Positions 1 to 6,007 of a stretch of DNA of 12,413 nt are shown piece by piece. The number at the start of each line of letters is the position of its first letter. Positions within the stretch are counted from its first letter, which is position 1. The DNA is from Nitrospinota bacterium (GTDB lineage: Bacteria; Nitrospinota; Nitrospinia; SZUA-224). A program made the position numbers and the translations under genes. Under the pieces are notes generated by a model. The model saw nothing but the letters and a program-made list of their open reading frames with translations, ran no database searches and had not been told where the DNA came from. The stretch spans positions 1 to 12,413 of the forward strand of contig JACRGM010000081.1 in the NCBI GenBank assembly GCA_016212345.1, in the 5' to 3' direction.

Positions 1-52
1 AAACCCAATTATTATTTAGTAGGGGAATTAAAAGAATGAAAAATGCTGAATT

Positions 53-79
53 AAAAGGACATAAGTAATTATCCTTTTT
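53..79. terminator. Weak terminator-like hairpin
   Basis: Arms AAAAGGA (53-59) and TCCTTTT (72-78) are perfectly complementary. With a 2-nt bulge a further TAA/TTA pairing closes a GTAA loop, and a short T run follows. A short open frame, which may be the end of a gene lying to the left, stops at 66-68 inside the loop. The stem has only two G-C pairs, so it could equally be a chance AT-rich palindrome. Confidence 0.25.
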
Positions 80-386
80 GGGTCATTTTAAATTATTCCC
101 TACATTCAACTTGAATCTGTATCACTACGTTCTGATGACAAACCATGTGCATTTGGTCGGGGAGCAGAAGAGAAAATATAGAGAGTTTGTGCGAGGGATG
201 CTCAAAGAGAAAAAGGCATTGAAGGGGGAGATGGACAGGCGGATAGTGTATGGCAGTGAGCGTTTTGTGCAGGATATGACGACGGCATATAATATTTCTG
301 AAAAGATAAGGCGAAGAGGGAGACAAATGGGCTGGCGGAAGAATAAAGAGAACTGTCCCCCTTTTAGTTTGTCATACAGTATTTAG
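78..386 (+). pseudogene. Remnant of a REP-associated tyrosine transposase (RAYT, Y1_Tnp family)
   Basis: The translated product (about 102 residues from a TTG) starts with the stretch YHYVLMTNHVHL, the conserved strand carrying the HUH-like His-x-His metal site of IS200/RAYT-type Y1 transposases. Right after it the frame jumps to KYREFVRGML and then GSERFV...EKIRRRGRQMGW, which is typical of the C-terminal end of this family. The whole middle of the protein is missing, including the region that carries the catalytic tyrosine and the RYIHLNPVRA-type block. The N-terminal strand is missing too, because an in-frame stop sits at 66-68. Full members are usually 200-330 residues. I read this as a dead copy with an internal in-frame deletion and no transposase activity. 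A palindromic REP-like element starts six bases after its stop codon, the usual partner of such genes. Confidence 0.72.
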
Positions 387-391
387 AAAAT

Positions 392-465
392 TGTCATTGC
401 GAGTCCCGACACATCGGGACGAAGCAATCTCGAAGACGAGATTCCTCGCTACGCCCTGAACGACA
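392..465. repeat. REP-like palindromic intergenic element with two hairpins
   Basis: The element is bounded by TGTC (392-395) and GACA (462-465). Inside it are two perfect stem-loops. GTCCCGA (403-409) pairs with TCGGGAC (414-420) around CACA, extended by ATTGC/GCAAT outside. AATCTCG (426-432) pairs with CGAGATT (437-443) around AAGA. Its GC content is clearly higher than that of the flanks. The TCATTGCGAG and GAAGCAATCTCG words are familiar from dispersed intergenic repeats of many environmental bacteria (memory of the pattern, not a search). Its position just after a RAYT remnant fits the REP/RAYT relationship. It could also form structured RNA if transcribed. Confidence 0.7.
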
Positions 466-505
466 TTTTCGGAGCAAAATTATGCTAATGATAAACGAAT
501 TACCC

Positions 506-533
506 TTGACATATTGACTAAATTTTGTAAAAT
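506..533 (+). promoter_or_regulatory. Sigma70-like promoter of the AAA ATPase gene
   Basis: A perfect TTGACA -35 box (506-511) is followed after 16 bp by TAAAAT (528-533), a 5/6 match to the -10 consensus. Transcription would start near 540, about 20 bases before the ATG at 562. No Shine-Dalgarno sequence is visible in that short leader. The promoter lies between the palindromic repeat and the ATPase gene and points only into the latter. Confidence 0.6.
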
Positions 534-542
534 ATAGTCAAT
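513..542. promoter_or_regulatory. 30-bp near-perfect palindrome over the promoter, operator-like
   Basis: Arms ATTGACTAAATTTT (513-526) and AAAATATAGTCAAT (529-542) are complementary at 13 of 14 positions around a central GT. The palindrome starts two bases after the -35 box and covers the spacer, the -10 box and the likely start site. A dimeric repressor bound there would block RNA polymerase. This is inference; a cruciform or RNA hairpin is also possible. The word TTGAC recurs at 506, 515 and 546. Confidence 0.5.
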
Positions 543-561
543 TCATTGACCATATTTAAAT

Positions 562-1698
562 ATGTCTATTTATATACCACAGAGGCAACTTGATAACCTG
601 AAACGGCTGCTTTCTCCGAATAAGGTAGTAGTAATCTACGGACCTCGCCGATGCGGCAAGACTACCTTACTGAACAAATTTTTGGAAGGCGTTGATGAGA
701 AAAATCTCTTTGTAAGCGGAGAAGACCTAACAGTTCAGAATTATCTCAGCAGCAGGTCTATTCCTAAACTCAGGGATTTTGTAGGTAAAAATAAATTGCT
801 AATAATAGATGAAGCACAGAGAATAGAAAATGTCGGTTTGAATCTAAAGTTGATAATCGACCATATAAAAGGAATAAAAGTAATTGCAACAGGTTCTTCA
901 TCTTTTGACCTTGCAAAAGATATTGGTGAGCCCCTTACAGGCAGGAAGTTTGTTCTGAGGCTTTTTCCACTGGCTCAGATTGAGATATCCTTGACAGAAG
1001 AAAGATTTGAAACAGAAGCAAACCTTGAGGCAAGGTTGATTTATGGCTCTTATCCGGAAATAATAATAACTAACGATAATAAACAGAGGGAGCTTTATTT
1101 AAGGGAAATAGTAAGTTCATATTTGTATAAGGATATCCTTGAGCTTGAGGGAATTAAACATTCCAATAAACTAATAAGACTCCTCCAGCTTCTTGCATTT
1201 CAGATTGGGAAAGAGGTTTCCTATAATGAACTCGGCACACAGCTTGGGATGAGCAAAAATACCGTTGAACGTTACTTGGACCTCTTGGAGAAGGTATTTG
1301 TTATTTTCAAGCTGTCGGGGTTCAGCAGGAATCTACGGAAAGAGATCAGCAAAAATCACCGTTATTATTTCTACGACAACGGGATACGCAATACAATTAT
1401 CGGCAATTTAAATCCCTTGAAAATGCGGGATGACATAGGAATTTTATGGGAGAACTATATCATTATAGAAAGGATTAAGAAACAGGAATACTTGCAGATT
1501 TTTTCCAATAATTATTTCTGGAGAACATACGACCAGAAGGAGATAGACATAGTAGAAGAAAGAGAAGGGATGCTTTATGGGTATGAAATAAAATGGAATA
1601 AGATTAGGGCAAAGCCGCCGAAAGGCTGGCTTGAGACCTACAGAAATGCAAGTTATGAAGTGGTTACAAAAGAGAATTATCTTGAGTTTATTAAATAA
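562..1698 (+). CDS. AAA ATPase with DUF4143 C-terminal domain (AAA_14/DUF4143 family)
   Basis: The protein has 378 residues, usual for this family. The N-terminal AAA module shows Walker A GPRRCGKT (27-34), Walker B LLIIDEAQ (79-86) and a sensor-1-like IATGSS (108-113). A winged-helix-like segment follows (about 219-244, EVSYNELGTQLGMSKNTVERYL). The C-terminal part has the PD-(D/E)XK-like pattern seen in DUF4143: W320, then EIDIV with D329, then the E-x-K motif EIKW (E342, K344). The family is widespread, often strain-specific and of unsettled role; no substrate can be named. Start: the ATG at 562 fits the promoter 30 bases upstream, but no Shine-Dalgarno is seen. It stands outside the core cluster beside transposase debris. 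Bases such as CGCCGATGCGGC differ from the AGA/ATA-rich style of its neighbours, which suggests acquisition. The gene looks intact. Confidence 0.88.
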   Translation: MSIYIPQRQLDNLKRLLSPNKVVVIYGPRRCGKTTLLNKFLEGVDEKNLFVSGEDLTVQNYLSSRSIPKLRDFVGKNKLLIIDEAQRIENVGLNLKLIIDHIKGIKVIATGSSSFDLAKDIGEPLTGRKFVLRLFPLAQIEISLTEERFETEANLEARLIYGSYPEIIITNDNKQRELYLREIVSSYLYKDILELEGIKHSNKLIRLLQLLAFQIGKEVSYNELGTQLGMSKNTVERYLDLLEKVFVIFKLSGFSRNLRKEISKNHRYYFYDNGIRNTIIGNLNPLKMRDDIGILWENYIIIERIKKQEYLQIFSNNYFWRTYDQKEIDIVEEREGMLYGYEIKWNKIRAKPPKGWLETYRNASYEVVTKENYLEFIK

Positions 1699-1729
1699 CT
1701 GATTGATTTAAAACTTCTTATCGCTTATC

Positions 1730-2242
1730 ATGGATAGACAGTTGCAAATTAGTTTAATCTTTTTACCATTTTTTATCATAGCTGGGTGTGGTTATCATCT
1801 TGTTGGATGGGATTCATCCCTTCCAACACATATACAGAGTATAGCAATACCTCTGTTTTCTAATAAATCAATAGAACCTGGGATCGAACATGAATTGACA
1901 GCAAGGGTGCGTGAGGAGTTTATCACAGATGGGAGGCTGAAGGTGGTTGAAGAGGATAGGGCTGATACCATATTGTCAGGTGAGATAAATAGATATTCCC
2001 TTATACCCCTCTCCTTTGATTCACAAGATAATGTAACAGAATACAGGGTTGAGATGGAGATCTCTGTGAAACTCAAGGATATTAAAGACACACTATTGAT
2101 AAATCAGATGTTAGATAGTAAATGGGATTATGAGGTCAAGAGAGAACTAACCTCTACAGAAGAGAGGAGAATCTCTGCAATCAAATATGCATCGAGGGAT
2201 TTTGCTCGGAGGCTTGTAAATATTGTAATAGGAGGATTCTAG
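1730..2242 (+). CDS. lptE: LPS-assembly lipoprotein LptE
   Basis: LptE plugs the LptD beta-barrel at the outer membrane and helps insert lipopolysaccharide in the outer leaflet. The 170-residue product starts with a lipoprotein signal: a hydrophobic stretch at 7-17 and the lipobox I-A-G-C with the lipidated Cys at 20. It is followed at once by GYHLVG, the family hallmark (CGYxL). The rest reads as a LptE domain, with IAIPLFSNKSIEPGIEHELT near 38-57 and a long C-terminal segment. The length is normal. The ATG at 1730 is the first usual start after an in-frame stop at 1709-1711; no Shine-Dalgarno is obvious. It lies 31 bp after the ATPase gene and 53 bp before holA. The family diverges strongly, so the call rests on the lipobox plus CGYHL and on the holA neighbour. 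Confidence 0.85.
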   Translation: MDRQLQISLIFLPFFIIAGCGYHLVGWDSSLPTHIQSIAIPLFSNKSIEPGIEHELTARVREEFITDGRLKVVEEDRADTILSGEINRYSLIPLSFDSQDNVTEYRVEMEISVKLKDIKDTLLINQMLDSKWDYEVKRELTSTEERRISAIKYASRDFARRLVNIVIGGF

Positions 2243-2295
2243 TTTTCGGTCAGACATTAGTTATTTCGATTTCTGAGTATTGATCTTCGATTTCC

Positions 2296-3288
2296 ATGAA
2301 TTACAGTGAATTGATAAAAAAGATAGATAAGGGTGAGATTGGTCCACTATACCTCTTTCATGGGGTGGAGAGATTCCTTATTGATGAGGCTATAAATAAG
2401 ATTATTGCAAGATTAACTAATAAAGATAATAAGATATTTAATCTGACTACAGTAGATGCACATGATGCCGATATCTCTGTTATCATAGATAATGCCCGAA
2501 CCCTCCCATTTTTGGGAGATAGGCGCGTATTGATTATAAAAGGTATAGACGAAATAAAGAATTTAGAAGGGGAAGATATGCTCATTTCTTATTGTAGTTC
2601 TCCCTCTCTCAGTACATGCCTTATCTTTATCGCTGGTAAGATAGACCTCAGAAAGAGACTCTATGCAGTGATCACAAAAAATGGTGAGGTGGTTCATTTC
2701 AACCGACAGTATGAGAATCAGGTAATGAGCTGGCTATATAAGAGGGTGGGTGATTTTAACCTGAAGATAACAGAAGAGGCGAGGAGATCTCTTTGGGAGA
2801 TGGTAGGGAATGATCTTCAAAGGTTAAATAATGAGTTGGAGAAGATAATCACATATATAGGAGATAAAACGATTATAAGGAGAGATGATGTGGAGGAGGT
2901 TGTAGGATATATCAAGGTGGACTCTATCTTTGAGTTGACCGATGCCATAGGAGAGAAGAATGTAGAAAAGGGATTAGGATACCTACATAATATCTTTTCT
3001 CATGGAGAGCCCCCTCTAAAGATACTAATTATGATAATCCGTCAGTTTCGTCTTGTTTGGCAGGCAAAGGTTTATAAAGAGATGGGATATTCACCTTCAG
3101 ATATAGCAAAAAGGATCAAGGTCATGCCATACTTGATAAGTAGAATAATAGAGCAGTCTCGAAGATTTGATGAAGAGGAGCTTAAACTCGGCTTCTACAA
3201 GATGCTGGGTAGGGATATAGAATTAAAGACCTCGGATAGTTCTCCTCTTATGATCTTAGAGTCACTGATACTTGACTTATGTAATTAA
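2296..3288 (+). CDS. holA: DNA polymerase III delta subunit HolA
   Basis: Delta is the clamp-loader subunit that opens the beta sliding clamp. The 330-residue protein has the family's opening block PLYLFHGVERFLIDEAI (residues about 17-33), the conserved LPFLGDRRVLII segment (70-81, with GDRR at 74-77), a lid/domain II region, and the C-terminal collar domain from about 208 (VDSIFELTDAIGEKNVEKGL, then LKILIMIIRQFRLVWQAK). Like other delta subunits it shows no P-loop. The length is typical. Start ATG at 2296; the preceding bases are AT-rich with no clear Shine-Dalgarno. It follows lptE on the same strand, the common lptE-holA pairing, and ends 31 bp from the convergent rpsT gene. Confidence 0.93.
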   Translation: MNYSELIKKIDKGEIGPLYLFHGVERFLIDEAINKIIARLTNKDNKIFNLTTVDAHDADISVIIDNARTLPFLGDRRVLIIKGIDEIKNLEGEDMLISYCSSPSLSTCLIFIAGKIDLRKRLYAVITKNGEVVHFNRQYENQVMSWLYKRVGDFNLKITEEARRSLWEMVGNDLQRLNNELEKIITYIGDKTIIRRDDVEEVVGYIKVDSIFELTDAIGEKNVEKGLGYLHNIFSHGEPPLKILIMIIRQFRLVWQAKVYKEMGYSPSDIAKRIKVMPYLISRIIEQSRRFDEEELKLGFYKMLGRDIELKTSDSSPLMILESLILDLCN

Positions 3289-3290
3289 CT

Positions 3291-3319
3291 GGCTTGTGTA
3301 ATTTATTATCTGAAAATCT
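3291..3319. repeat. Direct repeat copy 1, abutting the rpsT stop codon
   Basis: Bases 3293-3319 are identical to 3693-3719 (27/27; 28/29 if the two preceding bases are counted). The unit begins CTTGTGTAATTT and ends TCTGAAAATCT. This copy lies between the holA stop (3286-3288) and the rpsT stop (3320-3322, minus strand), which it touches. No intrinsic terminator is visible in the holA/rpsT gap. See copy 2. Confidence 0.95.
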
Positions 3320-3583
3320 CTACAATAATCTACTTACCTTTTTAGAAAGACGGGATATCTTACGGGAGGCAGTATTTTTATGGATTACCCCTTTAGAGGC
3401 TGCCTGATGGATAACAGAAACAGCTATACGTAACAATTCTCCAGCCTTTTCTTTCTCTCCCTTTTCTATGGCATGAAGAACCTTCTTCGCTGTCGTCTTT
3501 ATAAGGGATTTTCGTTGACTATTTCTTCTATTTTTCCGTTTATTTTGTTGATCTCTTTTTAAAACAGACCTATGTTCTGGCAT
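3320..3583 (-). CDS. rpsT: 30S ribosomal protein S20
   Basis: S20 binds 16S rRNA early in small-subunit assembly. The product is 87 residues, the same as in E. coli, very basic and helical, with the expected layout: M-P-E-H-R-S-x-L-K-R near the start, then KNRRNSQRKSLIKTTAKKV, and ASKGVIHKNTASRKISRLSKKV at the end. A longer open frame begins at 3610, but I place the start at the ATG 3581-3583. There the N-terminus aligns with the family's M-A-N-H-K-S-A-x-K-R pattern and a GGAG lies 8 bases upstream; the extra MEIYNGVYH is not family-like. The gene converges on holA and diverges from murJ. A long leader with a palindromic element precedes it. The position between holA and murJ is seen in other diderm lineages (from memory). 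Confidence 0.93.
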   Translation of the reverse strand: MPEHRSVLKRDQQNKRKNRRNSQRKSLIKTTAKKVLHAIEKGEKEKAGELLRIAVSVIHQAASKGVIHKNTASRKISRLSKKVSRLL

Positions 3584-3591
3584 ATGATATA

Positions 3592-3595
3592 CTCC
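3592..3595 (-). promoter_or_regulatory. Shine-Dalgarno that fixes the rpsT start
   Basis: On the minus strand GGAG is followed by 8 bases and then the ATG at 3583-3581. It supports the internal start over the upstream ATG at 3610. Confidence 0.75.
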
Positions 3596-3615
3596 ATTAT
3601 AGATTTCCATATAAC

Positions 3616-3704
3616 AAATTACACGGCGTTATCAGTCGAAATCCTCGACGGCGTACCACTCAGTACGCCTTACTCGGATTTCTCCCTCTAGCCTTGTGTA
3701 ATTT
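3616..3704. repeat. 89-bp nested palindromic element in the rpsT-murJ gap
   Basis: Three nested pairings share one centre. AAATTACAC (3616-3624) pairs with GTGTAATTT (3696-3704). GAAATCC (3638-3644) pairs with GGATTTC (3676-3682). GGCGTAC (3650-3656) pairs with GTACGCC (3663-3669) around CACTCA. That makes 23 perfect pairs, and the inside is richer in GC than the flanks. The 9-bp ends could be terminal inverted repeats of a small MITE-like element, but no target-site duplication is clear. In the rpsT direction it would lie in the leader RNA, ending about 32 bases before the start codon. I do not recognise the repeat family. Confidence 0.75.
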
Positions 3705-3719
3705 ATTATCTGAAAATCT
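3691..3719. repeat. Direct repeat copy 2, upstream of rpsT
   Basis: This is the second copy of the 27-bp unit, exactly 400 bp from copy 1 and in the same orientation. Its left 12 bases (3693-3704) are the right end of the 89-bp palindromic element; its remaining 15 bases lie outside that element. The duplicated unit therefore does not coincide with the palindrome. Confidence 0.95.
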
Positions 3720-3734
3720 ATATTAAGATTTATT

Positions 3735-3763
3735 TTTACTTTTATTAAACAACTGAATAAAAT
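3735..3763 (+). promoter_or_regulatory. Putative murJ promoter
   Basis: TTTACT (3735-3740, 4/6 to the -35 consensus) is followed after 17 bp by TAAAAT (3758-3763, 5/6 to the -10). The predicted start is near 3770, about 29 bases before the murJ ATG. In such AT-rich sequence chance matches are common. It overlaps the rpsT promoter on the other strand. Confidence 0.4.
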
Positions 3764-3789
3764 CTATCATAACCTAATTATTATGTCAA
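3761..3789 (-). promoter_or_regulatory. Putative rpsT promoter
   Basis: Read on the minus strand, a perfect TTGACA (3789-3784) is followed after 17 bp by TAGATT (3766-3761, 4/6). Transcription would start near 3754 and give a leader of about 170 bases, which includes direct repeat copy 2 and the 89-bp palindrome. A promoter closer to the gene cannot be excluded. Confidence 0.5.
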
Positions 3790-3798
3790 GAATAAAAA

Positions 3799-5361
3799 AT
3801 GACCGACAATGAGAGTGTTACAAAGGCTGCTGGTACTGTAAGTGGGGCTATACTTACAAGTAGGGTTCTCGGATTTGTTAGAGATATAGTTATTGCAAAC
3901 CTCTGGGGTGCAACACTTTTTGCTGATGCCTTTTTTGTTGCATTTCGGATATCTAATCTTCTCCGTCGTCTCATAGGAGAGGGGGGATTAACTCCAGCCG
4001 TTGTACCTGTATTTACTGAATATCTTCACCTTAAAAAGAGAGAGGATGCATGGAGGCTTGTAAATCTGGTATTCTCTATATTCACTATATCCCTGATAGT
4101 TATTACCCTTATAGGTATAATCTTCTCTCCTCTCATTATTATGGTAATTGCCCCTGGTTTTTATGCATGGTCTGATAAATTTGATCTGACTGTCCTCCTT
4201 ACACGGATAATGTTTCCATATATAATATTTATCTCTCTATCAGCCCTTGCCATGGGTATACTTAATTCCCTTAATCACTTCCTTGTCCCAGCTATCTCCC
4301 CGGCCATCTGGAACATCTCAATGATCTCTTTTGCCCTATTAGTATCACCATATTTAGAAGAACCTGTGTTGGCACTGGCCATAGGTGTTGTTGTAGGAGG
4401 TATTGCCCAATTCCTCTTACAAGTCCCTATCCTCATCAAAAAGGGGATGAGGTTTAAGGTTATAATAGATCTGAACGATCCAGGGGTAAGGAGGATATGG
4501 TCACTTATGTTACCAGCAGTTTTTGGAACAGGTATAACAGAGATAAATCTATTAGTAGATAACATCCTGGCCTCACTACTCCCTCAGGGGAGTGTCTCAT
4601 ATCTATATTATGGTAACCGTTTGGTTCAATTCCCCTTGGGTATATTTGGTGTGGCTATGGGGATCGCTGTACTCCCCATGATGTCGGGTCAGGTAGCAAG
4701 GAATGAGATAGAAAAACTAAAGGACACCCTCTCCTTTGCCCTCAGATTAGTACTCTTTATTACAGTACCGGCAACAATAGGGCTTATAGTCCTTCGTTTC
4801 CCTATTATAAATACACTATTTGAAAGAGGGGAATTTATACCTAGTACCACGATAGGTGTTGCACAGGCACTCTTTTATTATTCTCTAGGGCTTTGTGCCT
4901 TTGCAGGTCTCAAGGTGGTTGTGCCTGTATTCTACTCTATGTATGATACAAAAACACCTGTAAAAATAGGATGTTATGCAATGTTAGCTAATATAATACT
5001 TAATGTTTTACTCATGGGGCCTTTAAGGCATGGAGGACTAGCTCTAGCTACCTCACTCTCCGCATTAATGAATATTAGCTTACTGATATATATATTGAGA
5101 AAGAGGATTGGGAGGATTGGGGGAAGAAAGATATTGCTTTCCTTTATAAAATTCCTTATAGTTTCTATAATCATGGGGGTAATTATGACCCTTTTGATCC
5201 AAACTTATTTTATATATAGCGATGATTTATCCAGAAAGGTCTTTATCCTTTTATCAACCGTAATTGTCGCAGTTGTCTTATATATCCTTTTATCTCTTAT
5301 AGTTAGAAGTGAAGAGCTATTGTTCTTGTTGAGGCTTGTTAGGGAACGGAGGAGATCATGA
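3799..5361 (+). CDS. murJ: Lipid II flippase MurJ (MviN)
   Basis: MurJ flips the peptidoglycan precursor lipid II across the inner membrane. The 520-residue product is hydrophobic throughout, as expected for 14 helices of the MOP superfamily. It starts with the family signature SRVLGFVRD (21-29), then ADAFFVAFRISNLLRRL (42-58) and a GEGG..PAVVPVF stretch. The residues known as essential in E. coli MurJ have counterparts: R22 and R28 (R18, R24), D43 (D39), R56 (R52) and R274 in GNRLVQFPLG (R270). Alignment of these is by eye. Start ATG at 3799, with at best a weak AAGAA upstream. It is the first gene of the long plus-strand run; its stop overlaps the next start as ATGA, and the GGAGGAG before that start lies inside its last codons. 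Confidence 0.96.
   Translation: MTDNESVTKAAGTVSGAILTSRVLGFVRDIVIANLWGATLFADAFFVAFRISNLLRRLIGEGGLTPAVVPVFTEYLHLKKREDAWRLVNLVFSIFTISLIVITLIGIIFSPLIIMVIAPGFYAWSDKFDLTVLLTRIMFPYIIFISLSALAMGILNSLNHFLVPAISPAIWNISMISFALLVSPYLEEPVLALAIGVVVGGIAQFLLQVPILIKKGMRFKVIIDLNDPGVRRIWSLMLPAVFGTGITEINLLVDNILASLLPQGSVSYLYYGNRLVQFPLGIFGVAMGIAVLPMMSGQVARNEIEKLKDTLSFALRLVLFITVPATIGLIVLRFPIINTLFERGEFIPSTTIGVAQALFYYSLGLCAFAGLKVVVPVFYSMYDTKTPVKIGCYAMLANIILNVLLMGPLRHGGLALATSLSALMNISLLIYILRKRIGRIGGRKILLSFIKFLIVSIIMGVIMTLLIQTYFIYSDDLSRKVFILLSTVIVAVVLYILLSLIVRSEELLFLLRLVRERRRS
5348..5354 (+). promoter_or_regulatory. Strong Shine-Dalgarno for the metallo-hydrolase
   Basis: GGAGGAG, with GGAGG placed 5 bases before the ATG at 5358, is the strongest ribosome site in the window. 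It lies within the last codons of murJ, so translation of the two genes is probably coupled. Confidence 0.7.
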
Positions 5362-5987
5362 TAAATAAAAGAATAGTTGTAGGGGTATATGAAGTAAATT
5401 GTTATATTGTTGGATGTAAAGGGCATAATAAGGCGGTTATAATAGATCCTGGGGATGAAGGTGATAAGATATTAAAATATATAGAGAAAGAGGATATTGA
5501 TGTAAGATATATTATAAGTACGCATGCACATGCTGATCACATTGGGGCGATTGCAGATATCAAGGCACGGACAGGGGCCTCATTTTTACTCCATGAGGAT
5601 GATGTTGTCATCTTAAACGCCATTCAGACTAGAGATATGATAACCTATCTTGGATTAAAACCCTCACCACAGCCAGATCGCCTGATCAAAGGGGATGAGA
5701 TAATAGAACTCTGTGACGATCTTTTCTTTAAGGTATTACATACCCCTGGTCACACACCTGGAGGGATCTCCTTACTTGTAAATAATTATGTTTATACAGG
5801 TGATGCCCTATTTGCTGGTTCAATAGGAAGGACAGATTTTCCTATGGGGTCATATCCAGATATTATAGATTCTATTAAGACCAAACTAATGACCCTTGAT
5901 GATAATGTGAGGGTATTACCTGGACATGGTCCTGACACCACCATAGGATATGAGAGAAAGAATAATCTATATCTAACACAATCATAA
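5358..5987 (+). CDS. Metallo-beta-lactamase-fold hydrolase, glyoxalase II-like (YcbL type)
   Basis: The 209-residue product carries the full glyoxalase-II-type metal set: STHAHADH (H56, H58, D60, H61), TPGHTPGG (H132), TGDALF (D149) and PGHGP (H190). Also typical are AVIIDPGDE near 26-34 and GRTDFPMGSY (157-166), the latter characteristic of the short YcbL-type branch. It lacks the C-terminal substrate-binding domain of true hydroxyacylglutathione hydrolases (about 250 residues), so the natural substrate is open; a thioester hydrolase acting in the cytoplasm is the likeliest reading. No signal peptide. It overlaps murJ by 4 bases (ATGA), and xerD follows 20 bp later. The family is a frequent operon passenger, and the neighbours do not reveal its substrate. 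Confidence 0.88.
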   Translation: MINKRIVVGVYEVNCYIVGCKGHNKAVIIDPGDEGDKILKYIEKEDIDVRYIISTHAHADHIGAIADIKARTGASFLLHEDDVVILNAIQTRDMITYLGLKPSPQPDRLIKGDEIIELCDDLFFKVLHTPGHTPGGISLLVNNYVYTGDALFAGSIGRTDFPMGSYPDIIDSIKTKLMTLDDNVRVLPGHGPDTTIGYERKNNLYLTQS

Positions 5988-6007
5988 ATCTAGGATTTTA
6001 AGATAAG

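Noticed and set aside
36..68. Short peptide MKNAELKGHK from the ATG at 36.
   Set aside because: Ten codons, no ribosome site and no recognisable family. It may only be the tail of a frame from outside the window.
392..465. CRISPR repeat or array.
   Set aside because: There is a single palindromic unit with two different stems and no regularly spaced copies.
3584..3610. N-terminal extension of S20 from the ATG at 3610.
   Set aside because: The added nine residues are not family-like, and a GGAG is well placed for the internal ATG at 3583.
3291..3719. Direct repeats as dif-like sites for the XerD encoded nearby (length about 28 bp, direct orientation).
   Set aside because: When split 11-6-11 the arms match the classical dif arms at only about half of the positions and lack the inner CATAA/TTATG-type palindrome. 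The resemblance is mainly in length.
4275..4565. Minus-strand frame of 96 codons inside murJ, plus similar short minus frames in lptE, holA and glnD.
   Set aside because: All are shadows of well-recognised plus-strand genes, with no start signals or family features of their own.
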